From positions 1-54,646 of the forward strand of contig CAYQMF010000030.1 of NCBI GenBank assembly GCA_964418595.1: a stretch of 54,646 nucleotides of DNA. The letters are read 5' to 3'. Position numbers and translations under genes: made by a program. Numbering within the stretch: the first letter of the stretch is position 1; each line of letters starts with the position of its first letter. Origin of the DNA: CAYQMF01 sp964418595 (GTDB lineage: Bacteria; Planctomycetota; UBA1135; UBA2386). Below the pieces are notes generated by a model, which saw only the letters and a list, made by a program, of their open reading frames with translations, ran no database searches and was not told where the DNA came from. This document shows positions 9,206-18,967 of this stretch, piece after piece.

Positions 9206-12200
9206 ATGTTCGACTCCTTCCGACAGTTCGTTCGCGATCTCTGGGCGCTGCCGCGCAGCGTCAAGCTCCTCGGCACGGGCCTCGCCGCCGGCATCGGCTA
9301 CGGGGCGGTGGCATTGACCCAGGCGGGCGCCGGCGCCGGGTTGTGGGTGCCGCTCACGGCAACCGTGTCGGCGGCAGTCCTCCTCTCGCTCGGCGTCGGC
9401 TGGCTGGCGCGCCGCATCGTGCGCGCGCGCAGTCGCGGGCTCGCCACCGCGCTGTGGGAGCGCATGACGCGCCGGGCCACGCCGGCCACCAAGGCCGCCG
9501 CCGAGGCGCAGCGCGTGCTGCAGCAGCGCTGGCGCGACGTGCACGCTCTCCTCGAGAGCAAGGACTACGACTACTACTCGCTGCCGTGGTACCTGATCGT
9601 CGGCGCGTCGCAGTCCGGCAAGACCACGCTGGTGCAGCGCTCCGGCCAGGAGTTCCCCATCGGCGACCAGCCGGTCGAGGAGTTCGGCTCGACCAAGGAC
9701 TGCAACTGGTTCTTCACCAACAAGGCGATCCTGATCGACACCGCGGGTCGATATGTGGACTACCGCCTGAAGGCCGAGCGGGGGGAGCGCGAGCGCGAGA
9801 GTGAGGCCGAGTGGTTGCAGTTCCTCGCCCTGCTCCGCCGTCACCGCCGGCGCAAGCCGCTCAACGGCCTGATCCTGGTGGTGAAGGTCCAGGACGTGCT
9901 GACCGCCGACCCGGGCGCGCGCCAGCGCATCGGCGAGATGCTGCGCGACGCCATGCGCGACGTCGAGACCAACCTGGGCGTGCGCGTGCCGGTGTACGTC
10001 ATGGTCACCATGTGCGACCGCGTGCTGGGGTTCGCGGAGTTCTTCAGGTCGCTCGGCGGCCTCACCGAACGATCGCTGCTGGGCTGGTCGCGCAGTGGTG
10101 AGTACGACGCGGCGTTCACGCCGGCGGAGTTCGACCGCGGTGTCGCGCACCTGCTGCAGCGGTTGATGGAGCTGCGCCTGGAGCTGCTGCGCGACCAGCG
10201 CGGCTCGGCGATCGAGCCGCCGGACACCGCCGCGCTCGACCGGCTGTACGCGTTCCCGGACGAGTTCGCCGAACTCGCTGCCGCCCTGCGCGATGTCCTT
10301 GCGACTGCGTTCGCGGCCAGCACCTACCACCAGAGCCACTTCCTGCGCGGGGTGTACTTCACCAGTTCGCTCCAGAAGGGCACGCCGCTGCGGGAACTCT
10401 GGCGCCGATTGCTGGGTGACGTCTCCGAGCCGCCGGCGCCGGAGGTGGAACCCGCCGCCGCGGCGCCGGACTCGAAGCCGTACTTCGTCGCCGACTTCTT
10501 CGACGAGAAGGTGTTCCGCGAGGTCGGGCTGGTGATGCCGACGGCGCGCACCGAGCGCCGTCGGCGGGTCGCCGCGCGGATGGGGCTGGTCGGCGCGGGC
10601 GCGTCGGTGCTGACGGTGCTCGGCTGCGCGGTGTGGGACATCGGTGCCATCCGCAGGCCGGTCGAGGTGTTGAGAACATCGGCCGACATGACGCCTACGG
10701 AACAGGATCTCAAACAGGTGACCGAGGCCGCTTTCACGGTGCGCTCCGTGGCAGGCGACCGGGAGCCGGTCGACAAGACCTTGGTCGATCGCTGGGTGAA
10801 GGCGGTCCACGCGATCACTTCGGAAGTCGGAGAGAGGCTCGGGCCGGCTGGCGGGCTGCATGAGCACCTCGCCAACGTCGCAGCAGTGTTGGGTGCGGAG
10901 GAACGTGACCTTCGGGCTCGGCTGACCGCCCTCTACCCTGGTGGTGGCGTCGAGCGAGTCTCGGATGCGTGCATCGCGTCGATCCACGGCCAATTGCAGG
11001 CAACGCGAGAGACGCTGCGAGAGGCACTCGCGAAGGCTGCGACGGCCTGGCAGACCGTCGTGAGCAGGCTCCAGTCGGCACCGGAGACCTTCGAGGCACC
11101 TGCCAATGCCGAGGCGTGGCGCGACCTCGCCGTCGCCCAGGTCCACCGTGCGTTGGCCGACGTCGCGCAAGCACTCGAAACCCTCGTGTCGCAAGCCGCG
11201 GCCAACTCGCTCGAGAGCGGGGAACTCGCGCGCAACTGGAAGGCCCAGATGCAGCGGCTGTCTGCCCTGCGAGCAGCCGCCGACCGCTGGACCACCGTCG
11301 TCGCGAAGGACCCCGTCCGGGCCACCGTCGAGGCGTTGCAGGGGTCTGCCAACGCGGTGGGGGCGAACGTCCAGTTCCCAACCCTCGAGGCGAACGTCAG
11401 CGGCATCGACATGGACGACCTCGCTGCCCATGAGAGTGGCCTGCGCTCGTTGGGGGCCGTGGTCGGCTTCGACCCCGCAGAGTCGCCCCTGTTGAAGGCG
11501 ACGGTGTGGCAGCTTGCCGACTGGAAGGACAACGATCCGCTGCCGCCTGGCCTGTCGCAGCCGGACCCCGTCCTCAAGCAAGGCGGACTCTTCGCGTCCG
11601 TGCTCGCGACCGCGAGCAAGTGCAGAGACCAGCTCGGCCAGCGTGTGGTCCGGGCCATGCTCGAGCACATCCGCACGTCGGGGAGCCTGCCCCTGGCCAG
11701 CTACCCCTATCGCTCGACGCTCGCCGTCGACACGCCTGACGACTGGAAGTCGTCCCAGTTCTCGCGCGCCGCCGCCGCAGCTGCTGCCCGCCTCTTCGCC
11801 AACCTGCGGAAGCGGGCCCAGGGGAACGCGGACTGCATCGCGAGCGCCGAGGGTGACTACGTGAAGCGGTTCAAGGACTACTGGCTGGTCGATCTCGTGA
11901 ACGAGATCCACCGCGTGGAGTCCCCGACGGATGTCAACTCGGCGCTGAGGATCCTGCGTGATCGTCGACTCGGACTCCCGGCATGGATCGAGCGCCTGGG
12001 AGCGAAGTCGGATGCCGGCACGGGCTCCGATCGCCGCCAGACCCAGGATCTCATCCAGTGGATCGTCGACCTCGACAAGAAGTGCCCCATCAAGGACACC
12101 GCGGAGGCAGCCCAGGGTCTCGACGCGCTCGCCGACGCCTGCGCCCACGGCGACGTCGAACAGGTCCTGCGGACGGCGCTGGGGGCGAGAGAACACCTCC

Positions 12201-13066
12201 AGCGCGCCATCAACCTACCCGACGACGGCCCCGAGCCGCTCCGCAAGGCGGTCCGCGCGCGCGCCTCCGAGACGCAGCGCGCCCTCGGCGTGCTCGCCAA
12301 CGAGGTGTTCCGCCAACGCTGGGTCGCACCCACGCTCTTCCGTACGTCCCTGTTTCCCCTCGATGGAGGCGTCCTGCTCGGTTCAGCCCGCGACGACCAG
12401 CACCCGTTGCACGCGGACGAACTCGAGAAGTGGTTCTCCTCGGAGAATCTCCAGCTCCTCGCGGAGCTGGTCTGGCCTGCGTACGACCCGACGCACAAAG
12501 CGTATCGGTTGTTCGTCGCCGACCACGTGGCGGGAGAGCGGAAGACCTGCTTCGTCGCCCTCATGCAGCTCCGCGCCATCCTCACGGCGCGCGAGCCCGT
12601 GATCGTGCTCACGTCGGAGAGCATCGAATCGCCACACACCCTGAGAGCTCCGGGCGAGGTCGGGATCGTGGTCGACGACCGTGCGGCGAAGCGTGTCTCG
12701 CCGAACAACTTCCGGGTGCCCGTGCCCTGCAGCGGGGTCGCGAGCAAGATCACGTTCCAGCTCCGTCGTGGCGCAGACACCTGGGAGGTGCCGATGGCCA
12801 TCGATCGCTGGCTTCACTTCCGCGTGCTGGCGTTCCTGTATGGCAACCGGGAGTCGGCTCGCGACGGCACGCTCTCGTGCCGCGTCGTGTTCCTTCGCAG
12901 GGAGAGCGCAACCGAGATGACCCCGGCCGCCGCCGCGCATGTGCGCACGGAGGACCGGGAGTCCCTGTGGTTCCGGGCCAGCATCGAAGGCCTGCGTTTC
13001 CCGGACCAGCTCCCCGACCTCGGCAACGCCGGCTTCTTCAAGGTGTCGACTACGGAAGGCAACTGA
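9206..13066 (+). CDS. tssM: T6SS inner-membrane protein TssM (IcmF family)
   Basis: 1286 residues, full length for TssM (IcmF/VasK). Two N-terminal membrane helices (about residues 18-66) precede a cytoplasmic NTPase domain with an intact Walker A, GASQSGKTT (residues 133-141), and a LIDTAGRY Walker B-like strand near residue 180. A third membrane helix lies near residues 455-477. A long periplasmic part with the helical and beta C-terminal domains completes the protein and is the TssJ-binding side. TssM spans the periplasm and forms the channel with TssL and TssJ. The end is five bases before tagF. Confidence 0.95.
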   Translation: MFDSFRQFVRDLWALPRSVKLLGTGLAAGIGYGAVALTQAGAGAGLWVPLTATVSAAVLLSLGVGWLARRIVRARSRGLATALWERMTRRATPATKAAAEAQRVLQQRWRDVHALLESKDYDYYSLPWYLIVGASQSGKTTLVQRSGQEFPIGDQPVEEFGSTKDCNWFFTNKAILIDTAGRYVDYRLKAERGERERESEAEWLQFLALLRRHRRRKPLNGLILVVKVQDVLTADPGARQRIGEMLRDAMRDVETNLGVRVPVYVMVTMCDRVLGFAEFFRSLGGLTERSLLGWSRSGEYDAAFTPAEFDRGVAHLLQRLMELRLELLRDQRGSAIEPPDTAALDRLYAFPDEFAELAAALRDVLATAFAASTYHQSHFLRGVYFTSSLQKGTPLRELWRRLLGDVSEPPAPEVEPAAAAPDSKPYFVADFFDEKVFREVGLVMPTARTERRRRVAARMGLVGAGASVLTVLGCAVWDIGAIRRPVEVLRTSADMTPTEQDLKQVTEAAFTVRSVAGDREPVDKTLVDRWVKAVHAITSEVGERLGPAGGLHEHLANVAAVLGAEERDLRARLTALYPGGGVERVSDACIASIHGQLQATRETLREALAKAATAWQTVVSRLQSAPETFEAPANAEAWRDLAVAQVHRALADVAQALETLVSQAAANSLESGELARNWKAQMQRLSALRAAADRWTTVVAKDPVRATVEALQGSANAVGANVQFPTLEANVSGIDMDDLAAHESGLRSLGAVVGFDPAESPLLKATVWQLADWKDNDPLPPGLSQPDPVLKQGGLFASVLATASKCRDQLGQRVVRAMLEHIRTSGSLPLASYPYRSTLAVDTPDDWKSSQFSRAAAAAAARLFANLRKRAQGNADCIASAEGDYVKRFKDYWLVDLVNEIHRVESPTDVNSALRILRDRRLGLPAWIERLGAKSDAGTGSDRRQTQDLIQWIVDLDKKCPIKDTAEAAQGLDALADACAHGDVEQVLRTALGAREHLQRAINLPDDGPEPLRKAVRARASETQRALGVLANEVFRQRWVAPTLFRTSLFPLDGGVLLGSARDDQHPLHADELEKWFSSENLQLLAELVWPAYDPTHKAYRLFVADHVAGERKTCFVALMQLRAILTAREPVIVLTSESIESPHTLRAPGEVGIVVDDRAAKRVSPNNFRVPVPCSGVASKITFQLRRGADTWEVPMAIDRWLHFRVLAFLYGNRESARDGTLSCRVVFLRRESATEMTPAAAAHVRTEDRESLWFRASIEGLRFPDQLPDLGNAGFFKVSTTEGN

Positions 13067-13070
13067 GCCG

Positions 13071-13904
13071 ATGGCCGGCGCCAGTCTCGGAGCCTACGGC
13101 AAGCTGCCCTGCGCGCGGGAGTTCGTGCGCGCCGGGTCGCGCGCGGCTGATGTCGAGGCCGCCGTCGACATGGCTGCGCGCTTCTGGATGCGCGCCACGC
13201 GCAGCGGCCCTGCCGCGGACCTCTGGGTGACCCACACCCCTGCGCTCGCGCGCGCCGTCATGATCTGGCCGAGCGCCGACGCCCACCGCGAGCGACCGCA
13301 TCCCTTCGCCGCGTGGGCCGTACTCGACCGCACCGACTCCCTCTCGCAGACGCTGCGTGCCGCGCTCGCGCTGCGCGCCGATCTCGACCACGTGCGCTCG
13401 TGTCTCGGCAACGGTGACCCACCACCCGCGCACGCCGAGGCCGTCACGGTCGCTCTGCCACCTCTCCCCCTCGCCCCTTGGATCGAAGCGACGTTCGAGC
13501 ACGGCGTGGACTCACTGGTGCTCGCGCTCTGGCAGCTCGACCAGCTCGCCCGCGGGTGCGCCTCGCCTCGCGGAGTGCGCCTGCCGCTCGCGCCCGATCT
13601 CGATCCGTTCGTCCAGGCCGACGCCTGGCTGGCGCTACTGCCGCCCAGCCCAGGGCTGTTCCCGCACGCAGTCGTGCCGGCACCCGACAAGACTAGGGCG
13701 TCGATGACGCTGCTCGCGCCGTTCGACCCGCGAGACTTTGTCGACCTGCTGTCCCCCGCCCATGGCGAGGTGCTCGATCTGAGTGCCGACTGCGAACCGA
13801 CGCGCGTCGCCGGCTTCTCGACCTTCGCGAAGGAGTGGCAGCGCCAAATCGCGGCGGCGGATTGCGTCGCCGAGCTGAGGCCGCCCATCGGTCGATCGGG
13901 GTAG
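13071..13904 (+). CDS. tagF: T6SS-associated protein TagF (ImpM family)
   Basis: 277 residues. The N-terminus carries the family signature GAYGKLPCAREFVRAG (about residues 7-22), like the FGKLP-x-x-DFV start of TagF/ImpM. WIEATFEHGVDSLVLALWQLDQLA sits in the second half. In Pseudomonas and Agrobacterium TagF represses T6SS assembly post-translationally, acting with or against the PpkA/PppA/Fha pathway. Here it stands alone, without a fused PppA-type phosphatase domain and without an FHA gene in the window. It closes the first T6SS operon and is convergent with a Ser/Thr kinase gene. Confidence 0.83.
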   Translation: MAGASLGAYGKLPCAREFVRAGSRAADVEAAVDMAARFWMRATRSGPAADLWVTHTPALARAVMIWPSADAHRERPHPFAAWAVLDRTDSLSQTLRAALALRADLDHVRSCLGNGDPPPAHAEAVTVALPPLPLAPWIEATFEHGVDSLVLALWQLDQLARGCASPRGVRLPLAPDLDPFVQADAWLALLPPSPGLFPHAVVPAPDKTRASMTLLAPFDPRDFVDLLSPAHGEVLDLSADCEPTRVAGFSTFAKEWQRQIAAADCVAELRPPIGRSG

Positions 13905-13920
13905 GAGGAGCTTCTCCTCC
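13904..13920 (+). terminator. Hairpin abutting the tagF stop codon
   Basis: GGAGGAG, a three-base loop, then CTCCTCC: a perfect 7-bp stem starting on the last base of the tagF TAG. No T-run follows, so it is not a classical intrinsic terminator. It lies at the end of the first T6SS operon. Confidence 0.45.
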
Positions 13921-14013
13921 CGAGTTCCGCACCCGAGCGCGGCGTTCCGCCCTCATGACCCGCCACTGCGTCCCGACTTCCGACACTTCGGGGCAGTTCG
14001 CCAACACGAAGTC

Positions 14014-14031
14014 CATCGGTCCTCCCCGATG
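14014..14031 (-). terminator. Hairpin just after the kinase stop codon
   Basis: CATCGG and CCGATG form a perfect 6-bp stem with a 6-base loop, one base past the TAG of the minus-strand kinase gene. No T-run is seen. Confidence 0.35.
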
Positions 14032-14032
14032 A

Positions 14033-15724
14033 CTACAGACTCCACTCTCCGGCCCAGACCCATCCCTGCTGGTCGATCCATCCACGTTTCGCCACAGTCC
14101 TGAGACTCGACTCCGCCCGAAAGAGCAAGTCGAGTTCCCGCTGCAGGCGAACGTGGAACTCCCGTCTTGTGCCGTCGGGCCTCACCGGTTGCCGACGAGA
14201 TGCAGCGAGTTCGTCGCGCAACTGATCGGCGAGTTCTGCAGCGCGCTTCTTGCGCGAGATCACCTGCGGCGACGTGCGCCGGTCACCACCCGAGTCTTGG
14301 TTGGGTTCGGATTGCCGCTGAGCTTCGAGGACGATGCCTATGGCCTGAAGAAAGAGCGAGGCCCGGCGGCGCTCGGCCGCAACCTCCACCGCTCGAGCCT
14401 CGGCGATCTCGCGCTGCTTCTTCGCCTCGGTGGCCTGCGCCTCGGCTGCCAGCCAGAACCAGAACATGCCCACCAAGCCAACGATGATCGCTACCACCAC
14501 CACGCCGACTGCCACCAACTGCCCGCGGTAGCGCCGCCCCAACTTCGCCAGCCGGTACCCAAGGCTCGGCGCTCGCGCCAGCACGGGCTCGCAATCCACG
14601 TGCCGCTGCACGTCGGCCGCCAGCTCGGTGGCGGTCGCGTAGCGCCTCGTGCGGTCCTTCTCCAGACACTTCATCACGACCCAGTCGAGGTCGCCGCGCA
14701 GCCGGCGGCGCAGCGCGCTCGCGTCGGTGCGCCGCGCCTGGACGACGGCCCGCGTGCCGGCCTGCTCGGTGATCCGCGTGCTGGGTCGCGGCGGGTCCTT
14801 CTCCTGGATGGTCTTGCACAGCGCATCCCAGCCGGCGGCACGCAGCTCCTCCCGCGCGAACGGTAGCGCGCCCACGAGCAGCTCGTACAGCAACACGCCG
14901 AGCGTGTACACGTCCGCGCGCGTGTCGACGTCGAGCGCGCCGACGCCAGCCTGCTCCGGGGCCATGTACTCCGGCGTGCCGAGGATCACCCCCTGCTCGG
15001 TGAACAGGGTCTTCTCGGTCAGTGTGCGGTCGGTGGCCTTGGCCAGTCCGAAGTCGATGATCTTCGCCATCGCGTGCCCGTCCTGGACGGTGACCAGCAC
15101 GTTGTTCGGCGTGAGGTCGCGGTGCACGACGCCCTTGTGGTGCGCGTGCTGCACGCCGCTGCACACCTGCTGGAAGAGATCCAACCGTTCCTCGATCGAG
15201 AGCCTGTGCCTGTCGCAGTAGCGCGTGATCGGCTCGCCCTTGACGTACTCCATGGCGAACCAGGGCTGCCCGCGGTCGGTGGCTCCGGCATCGAGCACCT
15301 TGGCGATGTTGCTGTGCTCCATGCGCGCGAGCGCGGCGCGCTCGGCCTCGAAACGCGCCAGCACGGCGCGCGTGTCCATGCCGAGCTTGATGACCTTGAG
15401 CGCGACACGCTGATGGAGGTCCTCGCGCTCGGCGAGGTACACACTGCCCATGCCACCGTGGCCGATTTCGCCGAGGATCCGGAACTGACCGATGCGCTCC
15501 GGCACGGGGGCGGGCGCGGCGGCGCGCAGGCCTGCGGTCGCGGTGCTGAGGCTGCGGCCGGTGCGCAGCACTTTCGCGGCCTCGGCACGGATGGCTGCGG
15601 CAAGTGTTGGGTTCGCTGCGCACAGTGCGTCGACCCGCTGCGCGAACGCCGACTCCGGTTCGTCCAGCGAGCGGATCAGGCGGGAAAGCACCTCTGGTGG
15701 CAGCTCCCGGCGCGGCTCGGTCAT
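14033..15724 (-). CDS. Transmembrane Ser/Thr protein kinase with Thr in the catalytic loop
   Basis: 563 residues. After an 80-residue helical N-terminus comes a Hanks-type kinase domain: glycine loop GEIGHGGMGSVY (residues 85-96), Lys110 in VALK, catalytic loop HRDLTPNN (201-208), DFG 224-226 and APEQ near 255-258. One transmembrane helix follows (402-427), then a coiled-coil stretch and a C-terminal domain of no known family. The catalytic Asp203 is intact, but the usual Lys two residues on is Thr205. It is convergent with tagF, so it may signal to the T6SS, but that is only proximity. It could phosphorylate Ser/Thr targets in the cytoplasm. Confidence 0.9.
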   Translation of the reverse strand: MTEPRRELPPEVLSRLIRSLDEPESAFAQRVDALCAANPTLAAAIRAEAAKVLRTGRSLSTATAGLRAAAPAPVPERIGQFRILGEIGHGGMGSVYLAEREDLHQRVALKVIKLGMDTRAVLARFEAERAALARMEHSNIAKVLDAGATDRGQPWFAMEYVKGEPITRYCDRHRLSIEERLDLFQQVCSGVQHAHHKGVVHRDLTPNNVLVTVQDGHAMAKIIDFGLAKATDRTLTEKTLFTEQGVILGTPEYMAPEQAGVGALDVDTRADVYTLGVLLYELLVGALPFAREELRAAGWDALCKTIQEKDPPRPSTRITEQAGTRAVVQARRTDASALRRRLRGDLDWVVMKCLEKDRTRRYATATELAADVQRHVDCEPVLARAPSLGYRLAKLGRRYRGQLVAVGVVVVAIIVGLVGMFWFWLAAEAQATEAKKQREIAEARAVEVAAERRRASLFLQAIGIVLEAQRQSEPNQDSGGDRRTSPQVISRKKRAAELADQLRDELAASRRQPVRPDGTRREFHVRLQRELDLLFRAESSLRTVAKRGWIDQQGWVWAGEWSL

Positions 15725-15906
15725 GGTGCCGGCAGCATGTGTCGGGCGCCGGAGATTTCCAAGCGGACGCCCTCAGCGAAGGCCCCGGGCGAACGGAACG
15801 ACGGCGCCTGCCTCGCCACGCACCACGCCTCCGGCAGCGGTCAATGGTCAATCGACCGTCAAGAGGCACACGGGCGCTACCGCATCCAAGCGCATGCACG
15901 CCTTCG

Positions 15907-17574
15907 TCACCGCTGCCACGCAGCCCCGAACGACCCGGCCACGGACGGGTTGCAGCCCCAGAGCGTGCTGCGATTGCGGTCGCTGAGCGTGCCGACGACC
16001 TCGGTCCGACTGGTGAAGCGCCCCTCGATGACGAGTTCGATCGCCGGATCCTCGGGATCGACGGAGCGGAAGTAGAAGGTGTTGTTGGGGCCCATCGGCA
16101 CCGGCCGTGTCAACGAGCCCTCGTAGGTGCAGCGTTGGCCCCAGAAGTTGTTGCCCACCTTCTGCCACCAGATCTGATACGAGTCCAGATTGGCGTAGTA
16201 CGCGATCGTGATCCGGGTGTCGAACAGGTTCGTCTGCCAGGTCCCCACGTACGTGCCGTGGTTGGGACGCCAAGGCTGGCTGTTGCCACCGCCGAGTGCG
16301 AGCATCACTTCGTTCGAAGCCGCGCTCTCGCCGCCGAGGTTGACGGCCGTGACCACGAAGTAGTACGTGCTACCGCTGCGCAGGCCGGCGAGCGTGCCAT
16401 TGGTGCTCGTCGTCCAGCCGACGCGGTGTGCAGCATCGCGGGTGACTTGCGGCGTCGGCCCGGCGTACACGTAGTAGAAGACGGCGCCGCTGGACTCGCC
16501 CCAGCTCAACGCGGCCGTCGTACCGATCGCGATGGCGCGGAGGTTCGTCGGCGCGTTGGGGCGGCCGCCGGTGCCGCCGGCGCTGCGCTGCGGCGTGGTG
16601 GTGGCCTCCGGGCTCAGCGCGCTCTCGTCGGTGCCGTTCACGGCACTGACGGCAAACCACGCGGCCGTGCCGTTGGTCAGCCCCGAGATCCGCGCCGACG
16701 TCGAGAGGACGTTGCCGACCAGGGACGACCGCTCACGCCGCACCGGACTGCTGCTCGTGACGTACAGGTTGTAGGACGTTGCCCGCTCCACCGCGGGCCA
16801 ACTCAGGTAGGCGACGCCGTCCCCGGGCGCCGCCTGCAGCAGACCGGGCGCAGGCGGAGCGCCGGAGGTCCCCGGCGTCACAGCGATGCTCGCCGAGGGT
16901 GCGCTCTCGCCGTTCGTGTTCACCGTGGTCACGACGAACCAGGTCTCGGTGCCGTTGCCCAGACCGGTGATGGTCGCATCGCTCTGCTCGGCGGACGTCA
17001 CCAGGTTCGCCGGGCTGGTTGCGACGGCGGGTCCGGACCATCGGTACACGAGGTAGCCGGTTGCACCGTCGACGTCTGCCCAGTCCAGGCGCACGCGGCC
17101 GTCGCCGGAAACGGCGGTGACCTGCGCGGGGGCGCGCGGCGCGCCCAGGGCCACTGGAGTGGCTGAGATCCAGCTCGGTGGCCCTTCGGCGGAATCGACC
17201 ATGGCGGTTACGGCGACCCACGTCTCCGTCCCGTTGCTGAGCCCGACGACCGTGGCCGCCGTGTCCGTGGTGGTCACCGCGAGGCGCGACGCGTGCGGGG
17301 CGAAACCGGCGGAGGGACCGACGTAGACGCGGTAGTCCTGAGCCCGCGGCACGACAGCCCAGCTCACCAGCAGCCACTGGTCATTCGCAATCACCGAGAG
17401 TTCGGGGCCCGGGTTCGGACCAGGCGCCGCGCCGCCGCCCCCGGAGCAGGCAGCCAGCAGGAGGCTCGCGACCCAGCGTAGGGCGGCTGCAGGCGGCTTC
17501 CCTCGGCGCGGGGGAGGCAGTGAGGATTCGACTCTGGAGAACGACGGCGCTACGGGGATCGGTTGGGCGGACAT
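15907..17574 (-). CDS. Lipoprotein with four fibronectin type III domains
   Basis: About 555 residues from the ATG at 17574. An N-terminal hydrophobic stretch ends in the lipobox LLAAC followed by SGGGG, so it is probably a lipoprotein. Four FN3 domains follow, each with a W near the start, a Y-x-VY or Y-x-LY strand and a GL-x-NGT-x-x-W/Y-F-V-V end. The last 130 residues form a separate beta-rich domain with a GTYVGTW start and a WGCNPSVAGSF end. FN3 arrays serve as spacers or binding modules at the cell surface. The function is unknown. It lies between the two halves of the T6SS on the opposite strand, which may be chance. Confidence 0.85.
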   Translation of the reverse strand: MSAQPIPVAPSFSRVESSLPPPRRGKPPAAALRWVASLLLAACSGGGGAAPGPNPGPELSVIANDQWLLVSWAVVPRAQDYRVYVGPSAGFAPHASRLAVTTTDTAATVVGLSNGTETWVAVTAMVDSAEGPPSWISATPVALGAPRAPAQVTAVSGDGRVRLDWADVDGATGYLVYRWSGPAVATSPANLVTSAEQSDATITGLGNGTETWFVVTTVNTNGESAPSASIAVTPGTSGAPPAPGLLQAAPGDGVAYLSWPAVERATSYNLYVTSSSPVRRERSSLVGNVLSTSARISGLTNGTAAWFAVSAVNGTDESALSPEATTTPQRSAGGTGGRPNAPTNLRAIAIGTTAALSWGESSGAVFYYVYAGPTPQVTRDAAHRVGWTTSTNGTLAGLRSGSTYYFVVTAVNLGGESAASNEVMLALGGGNSQPWRPNHGTYVGTWQTNLFDTRITIAYYANLDSYQIWWQKVGNNFWGQRCTYEGSLTRPVPMGPNNTFYFRSVDPEDPAIELVIEGRFTSRTEVVGTLSDRNRSTLWGCNPSVAGSFGAAWQR

Positions 17575-17709
17575 GGCTGGCTCAGGGGTCGGGGGTTGTG
17601 GTCGATCTCCGTCTAACGCCGTCGAGGACCCGCGTGCACGCACATCGCCGCTCAGCTCGGTTCTCTCCGGCGCCCGCGTGCGACTGCCCCGCCGTGACGT
17701 TGTGTCCGC

Positions 17710-18138
17710 ATGGACATTGACCCCATCGCCTCGCGCGCGCGAGTCGCGCAAGCACGTCAGAGACTGCGCGACATCGAAGAACTCATGGCCGACCTGCGGC
17801 GAGGTCCAGGTGTGCCGCCGGGCTTGCAACGCGCGTTCGACACCTACAAGCGCCCCGCCGAACTCGGGCTGGATGTGGGCGACGCCTTCGCGGACGTCCA
17901 GCCCGAACTGAAGCGCGTGTACTCCGCCATGCGCGCTCGGTGCGAGGCGACCGCCGACCCCGGCGAACGGGACCAGGGCGACGTTCTGCTCGAACGGCAG
18001 TGGCAAGCCATCGACGCCCTCTGGGGGCTGCAGTGGGACAACCAACACTCCCTCGTGCGGCGGACTTGGGACCGCTGGAGACAGACGCTGCGGCGCTGGC
18101 TGCGCGAATGGGCCGAGGAACGGGTGTCGCCCGAGTAG
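17710..18138 (+). CDS. Hypothetical helical cytoplasmic protein
   Basis: 142 residues, not recognised. It is rich in Arg, Glu and Ala with a Trp-rich C-terminal half (several Trp between residues 95 and 130). It has no signal peptide or membrane segment and probably folds as helices. Coding bias (G/C at third positions) supports a real gene. It lies 76 bases upstream of the coupled T6SS accessory module on the same strand and may be its first gene. No function can be given. Confidence 0.65.
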   Translation: MDIDPIASRARVAQARQRLRDIEELMADLRRGPGVPPGLQRAFDTYKRPAELGLDVGDAFADVQPELKRVYSAMRARCEATADPGERDQGDVLLERQWQAIDALWGLQWDNQHSLVRRTWDRWRQTLRRWLREWAEERVSPE

Positions 18139-18214
18139 GCACCACATCCCGCGTTCGCAGCCCCGGCTTGTGTCGTTCCCACCGCATCACAGACCCCCGA
18201 TCCCCGAGCCACAC

Positions 18215-18967
18215 GTGAACCCACGCCTCCCGCCGCTGCTGCTCGCCATCCTGTCCCTGGCTCCGACCGCCAGCGCCCAAGACGCCGCCCTGCCGCGCAG
18301 CTACCTGCCGGCAGGAGTGTGCGACGGCCTCCTGCCGCGGGAGAGGTTGCGCGAGGCCGTGCTCGGCGACAGCAGGATCTTCCTGCTCCTCAACCCGAGG
18401 CTGCGCGACGCCGGAGCGCTCGCCGCCGACATGCGCAGTCGCGGGATCGACGGCAACATCGTCGACGAGCTCACCACGAGCCAGACCGACGTGCCTCACC
18501 TGGCGCAGTTCGCGCGCCACCGGGTCGAGACCTTCCTCGGGGTCTTCCTCGGCAACATCGAGGAGGTCCCGAACCTCGCTGGCATCCCCGGCGCCGACCG
18601 CACGCCGGCGCGGACGGTGGGTCGTAAGGAGGTCGTGGTGACGGTCGACGTCGGCCTGTGCAAGGTGGGAGACCGGGTCGAGGTCTGCCTGGCGCTGAGG
18701 CTCTCGCGACTGACGTTCGACGCCAGCAACGAGGTCAAGGGCTGCGAACTCATGTTCGCCGACCGCGCCGTCGTGCCGCTCGCCATCGGCAAGGACGTTG
18801 CGATCCTCCAGGCCTACGAGGTCAGCCTCAGGGCCGCCATCCGCGAACTCGCGAGCGGGCTGCTGGCGTGGCCACGCATGGTCACGGCGGATTGGCGCAC
18901 GGCGCATGCGGCGACGCTCGGTGGCGGTCTCAACGACGCGCTGCCGGAGCGCAAGGAGGCGCAGTGA
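18215..18967 (+). CDS. Secreted protein, first gene of the T6SS pseudokinase module
   Basis: About 250 residues from a GTG at 18215. This start gives a good signal peptide (residues 1-20, LLLAILSLAPTASAQ). An earlier ATG at 18170 would put 15 Pro/His-rich residues before it. The mature protein has a helix-strand pattern (LREAVLGDSRIFLLL, then RHRVETFLGVFLGNIEE, then paired strands VVVTVDVGLCKV and VEVCLALRL). This loosely recalls the LpoB/CsgG-like periplasmic fold, a weak guess from pattern only. Four cysteines may pair. The stop overlaps the start of the next gene by one base (TGATG). Confidence 0.75.
   Translation: MNPRLPPLLLAILSLAPTASAQDAALPRSYLPAGVCDGLLPRERLREAVLGDSRIFLLLNPRLRDAGALAADMRSRGIDGNIVDELTTSQTDVPHLAQFARHRVETFLGVFLGNIEEVPNLAGIPGADRTPARTVGRKEVVVTVDVGLCKVGDRVEVCLALRLSRLTFDASNEVKGCELMFADRAVVPLAIGKDVAILQAYEVSLRAAIRELASGLLAWPRMVTADWRTAHAATLGGGLNDALPERKEAQ

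Noticed and set aside
8567..12196. A 1209-codon minus-strand open frame
   Set aside because: It is antisense to tssL and tssM, which have clear family motifs. Long antisense frames are common in GC-rich DNA, and the translation is Arg/Gly-rich without domains.
15725..15906. Promoter with direct TTGACC repeats before the minus-strand kinase
   Set aside because: Repeated TTGACC-like hexamers are visible on the minus strand, but no matching -10 box follows at the right distance.
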